This document shows, in pieces, positions 20,011 to 33,184 of a stretch of 64,000 nt of DNA; within the stretch, counting starts at the first letter, position 1, and every line of letters starts with the position of its first letter. The stretch comes from Corella eumyota. Lineage: Eukaryota > Chordata > Ascidiacea > Phlebobranchia > Corellidae. Location: assembly GCA_963082875.1 (NCBI GenBank), contig OY720102.1, positions 3,844,001 to 3,908,000 of the forward strand, given 5' to 3'. The notes beneath the pieces are model-generated. The model did no database searches, was not told where the DNA came from, and was given only the letters and a program-made list of their open reading frames with translations. Both the position numbers and the translations under genes were made by a program.

Positions 20011-23000
20011 ATGGATGATCTTGAAAAATGCGAACAAGAATCTAAAACTATACTGAAAAAAGTCAAATCAGCATTTAAAGAAGTAAATCAAGAACTTCTA
20101 TGTATTCAAAATAACTTAAACAACAGTGAATTTAATAGTGACGAAGAAACAATCTCACTAGGTAATACTACAAATTCTTTTATTTAAATTTTATAAATTG
20201 GTGCAAAACCTAATTTGTAACAACAGTGCATTTTAATTTTTATAGAAGAAAATATTGAATGTCTTGACAAAAATGCATTTTCAGAAAACAAGTATGTAAA
20301 TTTTTTTTAATAAATTTTAACCAAATCAGCTTTTAAGTTGTTGTTTAAATATTTTTGTTGTATATATATATAAATATCTTTATCCTCGATGTGGGAAGGT
20401 CGAATGTGCGACTTGAACATAGTGTAACAACATTTACTCCGACCCAGTCTCAAGTTTCCTTTAGCAAGGGCACTACAACATGAGAGCAGTGGGGATTGAA
20501 CCAACGACCTCATGGTGTTGTAGCAAGTGTTCCTACCACTACACCATGCTGTCGGCTTATATATCTTCCACGACAAGGACTTAATATTAAATAACTTTTG
20601 TCACCCTAATTCACCCTCAAACTGACCTTTCTAGTTTCAAATAATATTAAAAAGATTCTATCCCCTAATTATCTAAATGCTAAAACCATTTATTTTTGTG
20701 AAAGTGTTTACATATTTTCTGTTTTGTAGGGACATTTCAAATGAAGCCCAATCAGATTTAAAACAAATCAAGTTACACACAAAAAACAATGATTTTTTTG
20801 CCAATGATGAGACAAAACTCTTTGATGAAATTTCACCGGTTAAATCCAACTCCATTCCGAGTAGATTAAATCCAACTCCATTCCGAGTAGATCATTTGTC
20901 AGTTCAAATAAGAAGTAGCACTCCGAATTTATTAAAGAAAAAACATGAAAAAGGAGCACGTCTCAGACAAACTGGTGACTCAGTTAAAAGTAACGATTCT
21001 GAAGGACTATGGAGTATTGACTCTAAGTAAGTTAAATTTTCTTACACTTTATACTAGTCATGCTAAATGCCGATCAAATAGCTTTACTTATTTAAAGGGA
21101 TAATAAGACCAAAAACGATTAAGCCTCAACGGGTCAGGCTTTAGATCATTAGGTATTTTTCCACTGCGATATCAATATATATATTTTATAATGTAAGAAC
21201 GGTTTATATTTTAATGAACAGTATATACAAAACTTAAATATTATTTTGAATAATGTTTTTCTATAAATTGGTTACGTGAATAGTCATTATATTTTTATAA
21301 ACTTAATTTATATAAATAAACTTAATATTGAATTTATATTTGTATATAGGCCTACAGCAATAGGAACATCAAAAACAAGCACAACAATGGACTTTCATCT
21401 GGTTGAAACTGTGTTACCAACTTATATTAATACCCTTAATGTTAATGTAAGTTTATCTAATTTTTTATATTAAAATTCTCATCACCATAAACATGATCTT
21501 CAAAATTGTGGGTCATGTAATGTCTATTATGATATTAATTCTTGACTGTAACAATAATACAATAATATGTTTGCTATAATATTTACCAGGAAAAAATTTC
21601 GTGCAAAGACTTAGAAAATGATGAGTTGTCTGATGGTTCACAATCTCATACAGTTTTCACTATCACTAAACTTGTGTCATCTTTAAATGAGGAAAAAAAG
21701 AAAAACAATGAGGTTAAGTATTTTTTCACTCTTAGTTTTAAGAAAATACCTTTTGCCACATTTAAATTGATTATGCCAACTTTGTAGAGGCCCCTTAGGG
21801 AAACATGTGATTTTGCCTGATAAGAAGTCTGGGCTACGGTCTTATCTTCTGCCTTTTTTGTATTATGTTGTGTTTTATATACTTACTACCAATTCATAAC
21901 TTACTTAACGATTTTTGCTTAACACTGTAATAAATTATATTGTTGCAATTTATATACGCTAAAATTTAGTTTTAATTTAAAAAAATATTAAAAATAGCTT
22001 ATGGAGAAACTTACCCTTACTGAAAATGAACTGGCTGCTTTTAAAATTGAAATGGAATTGGAGGAGGCCGAAAGAAAACAAGAGAATACCGGAAAGCTAG
22101 CAGGTAAGTTAAAAAACTATTGGTCTTTTTTTTAAATTTACAACAGATTCATATCATCAAAGTGATTTATTTACCATTGTTTTGCCCAAGGTAAAACCAT
22201 GTTTTTTAGGCCCTTTTTGTTTCCTAACAGTTCCTAAAAAAATCACCTATTATAATTTTTATTGTTTATGTTAGATTTGGTAGAAGAAATATATGCAGCA
22301 CAAAAAGAAAGAGAGCACGCAATGATCGAGCGATTAAAATTTGCTAACAAGGAGAGGGATGAAGCTCTTATTCGTGCCAAAGCATTTGCAAAGGATTCAA
22401 GGTAGCCACGTTATTTAAACAATAAAGTTAAAAGTAATTTTCTGTAAATAAAAACAAACCTTAATTTATAAAAAAAATGGTTTTTATAACTTTATGTTTT
22501 TTGTGTATAACTTTAGATACTATCAAACAAAAGAAAATAACAACGAATTCTATGATTCAGTAAGTTTGTGTTTAAAACTTTACTTTAAACTAAAATATAA
22601 TGTATTTTAATTTTAAATGTGATACATTATTGCAGCATTTTTGTAAATAATAATAACTCTAACTTAGATTAACTAGATAACCCTTAACGATAACAATATT
22701 ACAACTTAGAAAAATTTAAGAGAACTCCTGGATGCTGTATGTACTGCAGAAAGTGGCAGAGCAGCAGAAAAGTATGGAAAGGATATTATTTCTCACATTT
22801 CCCAGTTAAAAGTCGAAAAGGACCGAATCACAAATGAAGAAATGAGCACAGTTATTAAAGAAAGAGATGCAGCTCTACATAAGGTTTTCATTATTAAGTT
22901 AAAACCTAATTTTTTTACTAAATTAAATTGTTTGATGTAGAGCCGAGCTGCCTACATTAAGTTAGAAGAAATAAAAGATGCAACAAAAAGAGAAAATATA

Positions 23001-23775
23001 CAAAGCAAAAATGAAATGGTACAAAATTTTTAAAAAATGTTATGAAAATTAAATAGTTATTCAATATATTTAATACCATGCATCAATTGTTAGATCTACC
23101 CTGATGACTCAATGCAGTTACACCAAGACAAAATTAATGAAAAACTTTTAAAAACTCAGCAGGAATTGGAAACTTTAAGAACTTATTACAAGTAATTAAT
23201 TAAATAATTTATTTTTCTAAAATAGTATAAATTTTGTTTTAAATAATATATATACTGTCAAAAAAAAATAAAGCAAGAAATATTTGTTTCCATTTTGGTA
23301 GATATTAATATTTTCCATAAAATATAAAACAATTCATTTATGATCCTTGATAACGTATATTACCGTAAATTTTGTTTACTAAAAAATATGCCTTTTTAGC
23401 CTTCATAAATCCCACATTGATAGAAATGAAGTCCTTACAATGAGAGATTTACAAGAAAAAGGTGATGCTGATAGACTAGCTCATGCATTACGAATTGCTC
23501 AAGAACATAACAGCATCCAAGAGACCAATGCCCGTAGGCAAGATGTGAATATTCGACGACTAAAGGAACGGAACGAAAAGTAAGTGTTACCAAAATAAAC
23601 TAGTAGATGAATGTAGCCTTTTTTATAGTAATAATAATAACAATAAAATGCCTGCATTCACAGACTAGAAAGACTGGTTGCTGTTTTACGGAAAAAGGTT
23701 TCGATTTTGGCTCAAAAGTCAGCCCAGCAAGTAGCAGAGTCAAGTGGTTACCTAACTGCTGGAAATCAAGCCTAA
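20011..23775 (+). CDS. MIPOL1: MIPOL1 orthologue, coiled-coil protein (13 exons, 543 aa)
   Basis: Exons: 20011-20161, 20246-20291, 20730-21026, 21350-21446, 21590-21712, 21998-22103, 22275-22401, 22517-22559, 22710-22883, 22941-23018, 23094-23191, 23400-23579, 23664-23775. All have GT-AG introns and consistent phases. Residues from about 220 align with human MIPOL1 as I remember it: DLVEEIYAAQKEREHAM (human ALVEEVYFAQKERDEAV), KERDEALIRAK, ITNEEMSTVIKERDAAL (human ITAEEMSALIEERDAAL), LETLRTYYNLHKSH (human IQTLRVYYSLHKS) and the C-terminal KLERLVAVLRKKV. This part is charged, heptad-rich coiled coil. The first 200 residues are Ser/Asn-rich, poorly conserved and longer than in human (442 aa total). 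MIPOL1 is named from mirror-image polydactyly; its molecular role is not well established. The ATG at 20011 is the first in frame after a T/A-rich leader. A minus-strand SINE sits in intron 2. Confidence 0.9.
20345..20560 (-). repeat. Full-length-looking tRNA-derived SINE in MIPOL1 intron 2
   Basis: On the minus strand: a head with an A-box-like ATGGTGTAGTGGTAGG, AACACTTGCTACAACACC and the B box GGTTCAATCCC; then a body with CTTGAGACTGGGTCGG and CACATCGAGGATAAAGATAT; then a TATATATATA tail. This is the best copy of the family also seen at 9177 and 15836. It lies antisense to the host gene, and an 89-codon minus-strand frame over it is not a protein gene. Confidence 0.85.
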
Positions 23776-24119
23776 AAAAGGGGGTTCACATTTATAACAA
23801 ACTGCACTGTTTTTATATACTTTTATCAATGCACTGTTTTATTTTACTTTGATTTTTTCCATTTATTTTTACATGATTTACTTTGCTGTAAATTTTCATT
23901 AAGTTAAAAAAACTTTTGTTAATTTGTTATGTAATAATATTTTTCACAGAGTGTATACACAACGCATGTTTACCTATTTAATAATTTTGTTCAAGTTTTA
24001 AAGGTGCATTGCTGTATTTTTCAGTATTACATTTTATTTCACTGTTTTATTTTTTTTCTTGCCTTTTTAGTTACACTGTTGCAAAATATGTATAATGAGT
24101 AATTGCACATTTACTAAAT
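23776..24119 (+). other. MIPOL1 3' UTR
   Basis: AT-rich, without an AATAAA of its own. The first canonical AATAAA downstream of the stop is at 24135-24140, inside the oldest satellite monomer, so the transcript may end there. Confidence 0.45.
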
Positions 24120-24712
24120 TTTTGCTAAACCCAAAATAAAATATTTTGTTAGATGCGTATTAACTTAACTAACATACCAGATAAGAAAAGTATCCAAAAT
24201 TGTAAGTAGAACAAAAATTAGAATAATTTTTCGTTGGCCTGATTGACCAATGGTAGCTCATTATATTGGCAAAAAAAATCCAAAAAAAGTTTTTAAATCA
24301 ATTTTTCTTTTAGAACCGCATTGGTCTAAAAAATAACGTAATTACAAAAAAATTACCCAAAAATATTAATAATTGATAAAGTTATGACACTTTTACTAAT
24401 TTTTTGCTAAACGCTCAAATCCAAAATAAAATAATTCGTTAGATGCATATACCCCTATCTAACATACCAAATAATGAAAATATCCGAAATTGTAAGTAGA
24501 ACAAAAGTTACAGCTTTTTCACGTTGGCCTGATTTGACCCGAGTTGACCTAATATCGCCAACATACTATATTGGCCAAAAAAATTCCCAAAAAAGTTAAA
24601 GTTTTTAAACTAAATTTTAATTACATCATTAGGACCGCATTGGTCTAAATAACGCAATTACAAAAAAAAAATTACCCAAAAATATTAGTAATTGATAAAG
24701 TTATGACACAAT
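24120..24712 (+). repeat. Old, diverged satellite monomers (left edge of array)
   Basis: Two to two-and-a-half monomers carry the satellite landmarks in altered form: AGAACCGCATTGGTCTAAA, ATTGATAAAGTTATGACA, CTAACATACCA(G/A)ATAA and TATATTGGC(A/C)AAAAAAA. They lack the C tract and are far more divergent than the core array, as expected for array margins. Confidence 0.7.
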
Positions 24713-25186
24713 GCGCATCAAATAAAATGTTTAATTTCGGGATTTGAAATTTTGCGAAAATTTAGTAAATATGTCATAACTTTATTAATATTAAATATTT
24801 TTTCATAATTTTTTTGAAATAGGATATTTAGACCAGTGCGGTTCTATTGGTTTTGTTTAAATTCGATTTGAATTTTTCAATTTTTTTGAAATTTTTATTG
24901 GCCCACTTTATATAGTACCAATATATGGGGGGGGGGGGGCAATAATTTTTTGCCCTAACTTTTTTATTTTTGGATTTTTTCGCAAATTTCTTTATCTCTT
25001 ATGTTAGTTAGGGCAATGCGCATCAAATAAGATGTTTAATTTCAGGATTTGAAATTTTGCGAAAATTTTGTAAATATGTCATAACTTTATTAAATATTAA
25101 ATATTTTTTTCGATATAGGATATTTATACTCAGTGCGGTTCTATTGGTTTGGTTTAAATTCGATTTAAAATTTAAAATTTTTTTTT
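24713..25186 (-). repeat. Satellite monomers in reverse orientation
   Basis: Reverse-complement monomers (AGTGCGGTTCTATTGGTTTG, CATAACTTTATTAATATTAA, a G11 run near 24930) directly left of tRNA-like module A. They face away from the module, opposite to the array on its right. Confidence 0.85.
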
Positions 25187-25692
25187 AAGTATTTCGAGTT
25201 GCGCACTTACATTGAAGTTTTCGCAGCATAATTTCAAGTTCTCTCGTGGCCGAGTGGTTATATTGAGGTAGTTGGAGACTTATATTTGTCAGGTTCGATT
25301 CTAGGTAAAATTAGTTAGTTAGGTAAAATTAGGTAAAAATTAGTTAGTTAGTAAGACAGTTAAATCAGAAATACAAAAGATATAACAAATTAAATCAGAA
25401 TTACAAAAAAAACTTTTTTTTTTTAAAATCGATTTTCAAAAATCGCGATTTTTATGAAAATTTTGAAAAAATGGCCAGAAATCGCTAAAAATCTGCAAAT
25501 TTGGCAACTTTTTTCGCTTTTTTTGCACAAATTGTTAAATTACTTTAAAACGACACAAGATAGAGCGGTGTGACTACTTTTATTCGATTCAGCGCACCCT
25601 GTTTCACATTTTGCCAAAGTTTGGGCCAATTTGGGGTAAATAAATTTTGGAAATTTGGGCCGAAAATTTTCGACGTGTACTTAACTTACCAA
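25187..25692 (+). repeat. tRNA-like module A within the satellite
   Basis: About 500 bp unrelated to the monomer. It starts AAGTATTTCGAGTTGCGCAC and ends near TTCGACGTGTACTTAACTTA. It contains a perfect A box TGGCCGAGTGG (25247-25257, Leu/Ser tRNA type) and a B box GGTTCGATTCT (25292-25302). After these come AGTTAGTTAG-type short repeats and a block with AAATCGATTTTCAAAAATCG (self-complementary). The acceptor stem does not pair, so it is not a working tRNA gene. It is the head of a polymerase-III-type SINE or the core of a composite element. Confidence 0.8.
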
Positions 25693-28600
25693 AAAAATGA
25701 AATATTTTAAATCGAAATTAAACGAAACTAATAGAATCGCACTGGTCTAAATATCCTATTTCAAAAAAATTATGAAAAAATATTTAATATTAATAAAGTT
25801 ATGACATATTTACTAAATTTTCGTAAAATTTCAAATCCCGAAACTAAACATCTTATTTGATGCGCATTGCCCTAACTAACATAAGAGATAAAGAAATTTA
25901 CGAAAAAAGCCAAAAATAAAAAAGTTAGGGCAAAAAATTATTGCCCCCCCCCCCATATATTGGTACTATATAAAGTGGGCCAATAAAAATTTCAAAAAAA
26001 TTAAAATATTTAAATCGAATTTAAACCAAACCAATAGAACCGCACTGGTCCAAATATCCTATTTCAAAAAAATTATGAAAAATTATTCAATATTAATAAA
26101 GTTATGACATATTTACTAAATTTTCGCAAAATTTCAAATCCCGAAATTAAAAAAAAGTTAGGGCAAATAATTATTGTCCCCCCCCATAAATTGGTGTTAT
26201 ATAAAGTGGGCCAATAAAAATTTCAAAAAAATTGAAAATATTAAATCGAATTTAAACCAAACCAATAGAACTGCACTGGTCTAAATATCCTATTTCAAAA
26301 AAATTATGAAAAAATATTTAATATTAATAAAGTTATGACATATTTACTAAATTTTCGCAAAATTTCAAATCCCGAAATTAAACATCTTATTTGATGCGCA
26401 TTGCCCTAACTTACATAAAATATAAAGAAATTTGCGAAAAAATCCAAAAATAAAAAAGTTAGGGCAAAAAATTATTGCCCCCCACATATATTGGTACTAA
26501 ATAAAGTGGGCCAATAAAAATTTCAAAAAAATTGAAAACTTTAAATCGAATTTAAACCATACCAATAGAACCGCACTGGTCTAAATATCCTATTTCAAAA
26601 AAATTATAAAAAAATATTTAATATTAATAAAGTTATGACATATTTACTAAATTTTCGCAAAATTTCAAATCCCGAAATTAAACATCTTATTTGATGCGCA
26701 TTGCCCTAAATAACATAAGAGATAAAGAAATTTGCGAAAAAATCCAAAAATAAAAAAGTTAGGGCAAAAAATTATTGTCCCCCCCCCCCCCATAAATTGG
26801 TACTATATAAAGTGGGCCAATAAATATTTCAAAAAAATTGAAAAATTTAAATCGAATTTAAACCAAAACAATAGAACCGCACTAGTCTAAATATCCTATT
26901 TCAAAAAAATTATGAAAAAATATTTAATATTAATAAAGTTATGACATATTTACTAAATTTTTGCAAAATTTCAAATCCCGAAATTAAACATCTTATTTGA
27001 TGCGCATTGCCCTAAATAACATAAGAGATAAAGAAATTTGCGAAAAAATCCAAAAATAAAAAAGTTAGGGCAAATAATTATTGTCCCCCTCCCCCCATAA
27101 ATTGGTACTATATAAAGTGGGCCAATAAAAATTTCAAAAAAATTGAAAAATTTAAATCGAATTTAAACCAAACCAATAGAACCGCATAAGTCTGAATATC
27201 CTATTTCAAAAAAATTATGAAAAAATATTTAATATTAATAAAGTTATGACATATTTACTAAATTTTCGCAAAATTTCAAATCCCGAAATTAAACATCTTA
27301 TTTGATACGCATTGCCCTAACTAACATAAGAGATAAAGAAATTTGCGAAAAAATCCAAAAATAAAAAAGTTAGGGCAAATAATTATTGCCCCCCCCCCCC
27401 CATAAATTGGTACTATATGAAGTGGGCCAATAAAAATTTCAAAAAAATTGAAAAATTTAAATCGAATTTAAACCAAACCAATAGAACCGCACTGGTCTAA
27501 ATATCCTATTTCAAAAAAATTATGAAAAAATATTTAATATTAATAAAGTTATGACATATTTATTAAATTTTTGCAAAATTTTAAATCCCGAAATTAAACT
27601 TCTTATTTGATGCGCATTGCCCTAACTAAAATAAGAGATAAAGAAATTTGCGAAAAAATCCAAAAATAAAAAAGTTAGGGCAAAAAATTATTGCCCCCCC
27701 CCCATAAATTGGTACTATATAAAGTGGGCCAATAAAAATTTCAAAAAAATTAAAAAATTTAAATCGAATTTAAACCAAACCAATAGAACCGCACTGGTCT
27801 AAATATCCTATTTCAAAAAAATTATGAAAAAATATTTTATATTAATAAAGTTATGACATATTTACTAAATTTTCGCAAAATTTCAAATCCCGAAATTAAA
27901 CATCTTATTTGATGCGCATTGCCCTAACTAACATAAGAGATAAATAAATTTGCGAAAAAATCCAAAAATAAAAAAGTTAGGGCAAAAAATTATTGCCCCC
28001 CCCCCATAAATTGGTACTATATAAAGTGGGCCAATAAAAATTTCAAAAAAATTGAAAATTTTAAACCAAACCAATAGAACCGCACTGGTCTAAATATCCT
28101 ATTTCAAAAAAATTATGAAAAAATATTTAATATTAATAAAGTTATGACATATTTATTAAATTTTTGCAAAATTTTAAATCCCGAAATTAAACTTCTTATT
28201 TGATGCGCATTGCCTTAACTAACATAAGAGATAAAGAAATTTGCGAAAAAATCCAAAAATAAAAAAGTTAGGGCAAAAAATTATTGCCCCCCCCCCCCCC
28301 CCATAAATTGGTACTATATAAAGTGGGCCAATAAAAATTTCAAAAAAATTTAAATCGAATTTAAACGAAACTAATAGAATCGCACTGGTCTAAATATCCT
28401 ATTTCAAAAAAATTATGAAAAAATATTTAATATTAATAAAGTTATGACATATTTACTAAATTTTCGTAAAATTTCAAATCCCGAAACTAAACATCTTATT
28501 TGATGCGCATTGCCCTAACTAACATAAGAGATAAAGAAATTTACGAAAAAAGCCAAAAATAAAAAAGTTAGGGCAAAAAATTATTGCCCCCCCCCCCATA

Positions 28601-31600
28601 TATTGGTACTATATAAAGTGGGCCAATAAAAATTTCAAAAAAATTAAAATATTTAAATCGAATTTAAACCAAACCAATAGAACCGCACTGGTCCAAATAT
28701 CCTATTTCAAAAAAATTATGAAAAATTATTCAATATTAATAAAGTTATGACATATTTACTAAATTTTCGCAAAATTTCAAATCCCGAAATTAAAAAAAAG
28801 TTAGGGCAAATAATTATTGTCCCCCCCCATAAATTGGTGTTATATAAAGTGGGCCAATAAAAATTTCAAAAAAATTGAAAATATTAAATCGAATTTAAAC
28901 CAAACCAATAGAACTGCACTGGTCTAAATATCCTATTTCAAAAAAAATATGAAAAAATATTTAATATTAATAAAGTTATGACATATTTACTAAATTTTCG
29001 CAAAATTTCAAATCCCGAAATTAAACATCTTATTTGATGCGCATTGCCCTAACTTACATAAAATATAAAGAAATTTGCGAAAAAATCCAAAAATAAAAAA
29101 GTTAGGGCAAAAAATTATTGCCCCCCACATATATTGGTACTAAATAAAGTGGGCCAATAAAAATTTCAAAAAAATTGAAAACTTTAAATCGAATTTAAAC
29201 CATACCAATAGAACCGCACTGGTCTAAATATCCTATTTCAAAAAAATTATAAAAAAATATTTAATATTAATAAAGTTATGACATATTTACTAAATTTTCG
29301 CAAAATTTCAAATCCCGAAATTAAACATCTTATTTGATGCGCATTGCCCTAAATAACATAAGAGATAAAGAAATTTGCGAAAAAATCCAAAAATAAAAAA
29401 GTTAGGGCAAAAAATTATTGTCCCCCCCCCCCCCATAAATTGGTACTATATAAAGTGGGCCAATAAATATTTCAAAAAAATTGAAAAATTTAAATCGAAT
29501 TTAAACCAAAACAATAGAACCGCACTAGTCTAAATATCCTATTTCAAAAAAATTATGAAAAAATATTTAATATTAATAAAGTTATGACATATTTACTAAA
29601 TTTTTGCAAAATTTCAAATCCCGAAATTAAACATCTTATTTGATGCGCATTGCCCTAAATAACATAAGAGATAAAGAAATTTGCGAAAAAATCCAAAAAT
29701 AAAAAAGTTAGGGCAAATAATTATTGTCCCCCTCCCCCCATAAATTGGTACTATATAAAGTGGGCCAATAAAAATTTCAAAAAAATTGAAAAATTTAAAT
29801 CGAATTTAAACCAAACCAATAGAACCGCATAAGTCTGAATATCCTATTTCAAAAAAATTATGAAAAAATATTTAATATTAATAAAGTTATGACATATTTA
29901 CTAAATTTTCGCAAAATTTCAAATCCCGAAATTAAACATCTTATTTGATACGCATTGCCCTAACTAACATAAGAGATAAAGAAATTTGCGAAAAAATCCA
30001 AAAATAAAAAAGTTAGGGCAAATAATTATTGCCCCCCCCCCCCCATAAATTGGTACTATATGAAGTGGGCCAATAAAAATTTCAAAAAAATTGAAAAATT
30101 TAAATCGAATTTAAACCAAACCAATAGAACCGCACTGGTCTAAATATCCTATTTCAAAAAAATTATGAAAAAATATTTAATATTAATAAAGTTATGACAT
30201 ATTTATTAAATTTTTGCAAAATTTTAAATCCCGAAATTAAACTTCTTATTTGATGCGCATTGCCCTAACTAAAATAAGAGATAAAGAAATTTGCGAAAAA
30301 ATCCAAAAATAAAAAAGTTAGGGCAAAAAATTATTGCCCCCCCCCATAAATTGGTACTATATAAAGTGGGCCAATAAAAATTTCAAAAAAATTAAAAAAT
30401 TTAAATCGAATTTAAACCAAACCAATAAAACCGCACTGGTCTAAATATCCTATTTCAAAAAAATTATGAAAAAATATTTTATATTAATAAAGTTATGACA
30501 TATTTACTAAATTTTCGCAAAATTTCAAATCCCGAAATTAAACATCTTATTTGATGCGCATTGCCCTAACTAACATAAGAGATAAATAAATTTGCGAAAA
30601 AATCCAAAAATAAAAAAGTTAGGGCAAAAAATTATTGCCCCCCCCCCATAAATTGGTACTATATAAAGTGGGCCAATAAAAATTTCAAAAAAATTGAAAA
30701 TTTTAAACCAAACCAATAGAACCGCACTGGTCTAAATATCCTATTTCAAAAAAATTATGAAAAAATATTTAATATTAATAAAGTTATGACATATTTATTA
30801 AATTTTTGCAAAATTTTAAATCCCGAAATTAAACTTCTTATTTGATGCGCATTGCCTTAACTAACATAAGAGATAAAGAAATTTGCGAAAAAATCCAAAA
30901 ATAAAAAAGTTAGGGCAAAAAATTATTGCCCCCCCCCCCCCCCATAAATTGGTACTATATAAAATGGGCCAATAAAAATTTCAAAAAAATTTAAATCGAA
31001 TTTAAACCAAACCAATAGAACCGCACTGGTCTAAATATCCTATTTCAAAAAAATTATGAAAAAATATTTAATATTAATAAAGTTATGACATATTTATTAA
31101 ATTTTTGCAAAATTTTAAATCCCGAAATTAAACTTCTTATTTGATGCGCATTGCCTTAACTAACATAAGAGATAAAGAAATTTGCGAAAAAATCCAAAAA
31201 TAAAAAAGTTAGGGCAAATAATTATTGCCCCCCCCCCCATAAATTGGTACTATATGAAGTGGGCCAATAAAAATTTCAAAAAAATTGAAAAATTTAAATC
31301 GAATTTAAACCAAACCAATAGAACCGCACTGGTCTAAATATCCTATTTCAAAAAAATTATGAAAAAATATTTGATATTAATAAAGTTATGACATATTTAT
31401 TAAATTTTTGCAAAATTTTAAATCCCGAAATTAAACTTCTTATTTGATGCGCATTGCCCTAACTAAAATAAGAGATAAAGAAATTTGCGAAAAAATCCAA
31501 AAATAAAAAAATTAGGGCAAAAAATTATTGCCCCCCCCCATAAATTGGTACTATATAAAGTGGGCCAATAAAAATTTCAAAAAAATTAAAAAATTTAAAT

Positions 31601-32700
31601 CGAATTTAAACCAAACCAATAGAACCGCACTGGTCTAAATATCCTATTTCAAAAAAATTATGAAAAAATATTTAATATTAATAAAGTTATGACATATTTA
31701 CTAAATTTTCGCAAAATTTCAAATCCCGAAATTAAACATCTTATTTGATGCGCATTGCCCTAACTAACATAAGAGATAAATAAATTTGCGAAAAAATCCA
31801 AAAATAAAAAAGTTAGGGCAAAAAATTATTGCCCCCCCCCCATAAATTGGTACTATATAAAGTGGGCCAATAAAAATTTCAAAAAAATTGAAAAATTTAA
31901 ACCAAACCAATAGAACCGCACTGGTCTAAATATCCTATTTCAAAAAAATTATGAAAAAATATTTAATATTAATAAAGTTATGACATATTTATTAAATTTT
32001 TGCAAAATTTTAAATCCCGAAATTAAACTTCTTATTTGATGCGCATTGCCTTAACTAACATAAGAGATAAAGAAATTTGCGAAAAAATCCAAAAATAAAA
32101 AAGTTAGGGCAAAAAATTATTGCCCCCCCCCCCCCCCCATAAATTTGTACTATATAAAGTGGGCCAATAAAAATTTCAAAAAAATTTAAATCGAATTTAA
32201 ACCAAACCAATAGAACCGCACTGGTCTAAATATCCTATTTTAAAAAAATTATGAAAAAATATTTAATATTAATAAAGTTATGACATATTTACTAAATTTT
32301 TGCAAAATTTCAAATCCCGAAATTAAACATCTTATTTGATGCGCATTGCCTTAACTAACATAAGAGATAAAGAAATTTGCGAAAAAATCCAAAAATAAAA
32401 AAGTTAGGGCAAAAAATTATTGCCCCCCCCCCATAAATTGGTACTATATAAAGTGGGCCAATAAAAATTTCAAAAAAATTAAAAAATTTAAATCGAATTT
32501 AAACCAAACCAATAGAACCGCACTGGTCTAAATATCCTATTTCAAAAAAATTATGAAAAAATATTTAATATTAATAAAGTTATGACATATTTACTAAATT
32601 TTCGCAAAATTTCAAATCCCGAAATTAAACATCTTATTTGATGCGCATTGCCCTAACTAACATAAGAGATAAATAAATTTGCAAAAAAAAAAAAAATTTT
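25693..32700 (+). repeat. Satellite block 1, ~300-bp monomers
   Basis: Head-to-tail monomers with landmarks GAACCGCACTGGTCTAAATA, AATATTAATAAAGTTATGAC, CAAATCCCGAAATTAAACAT, GATGCGCATTGCCCTAAC, AAAAAGTTAGGGCAAA, the C tract and TGGTACTATATAAAGTGGGC. A 2.64-kb segment is repeated: the variant AACGAAACTAATAGAATCGC occurs at 25721 and 28364, and a shortened monomer (GAAATTAAAAAAAAGTTAGG) at about 26140 and 28780. No gene is present; any frames here are chance. Confidence 0.95.
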
Positions 32701-33184
32701 AATTTTTTTTATAAGTATTTCGAGTTGCGCACTTACATTGAAGTTTTCGCAACATTTTTTCAAGTTCTTTAGTGGCCGAGTGGTTATGTTGCGGTAGTTG
32801 TAGACTTGTAGTTGTTAGGTTCGAATCTAGGCAGAAGTAAAATTAGTTAGTTAGTCAGTTAAATCAGAAATACAAAAGTTATAAAAATTAAATCAGAAAT
32901 TCAAACAAAATCTTTTTTAAAAATCGATTTTCAGAAATCGCGATTTTTATGAAAATTTTAAAAAAATGGCCAGAAATCGCTAAAAATCTGCAAATTTGGC
33001 AACTTTTTTCGCTTTTTTTGCACAAATTGTTAAATTACTTTAAAACGACACAAGATAGAGCGGTGTGACTACTTTTATTCGATTCAGCGCACCCTGTTTC
33101 ACATTTTGCCAAAGTTTGGGCCAATTTGGGGTAAATAAATTTTGGAAATTTGGGCCGAAAATTTTCGACGTGTACTTAACTTAC
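32701..33184 (+). repeat. tRNA-like module B within the satellite
   Basis: Same module as A, same strand: A box TGGCCGAGTGG (32773-32783), B box GGTTCGAATCT (32818-32828), ending at CGACGTGTACTTAACTTACC. Unlike the other copies, its left neighbour is a forward monomer cut off at an A-run, so it probably arose by exchange into the array. Confidence 0.85.

Noticed and set aside
20307-20576. 89-codon minus-strand frame in MIPOL1 intron 2
   Set aside because: It is the translated body of a tRNA-derived SINE.
24920-24945. Long G/C homopolymers as sequencing artefacts
   Set aside because: They occur at the same monomer position in almost every copy and on both orientations, so the tracts are real; exact lengths may still be unreliable.
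25240-25310. Functional tRNA-Leu/Ser gene
   Set aside because: A and B boxes are good but the acceptor and T stems do not pair; all four copies share these faults.
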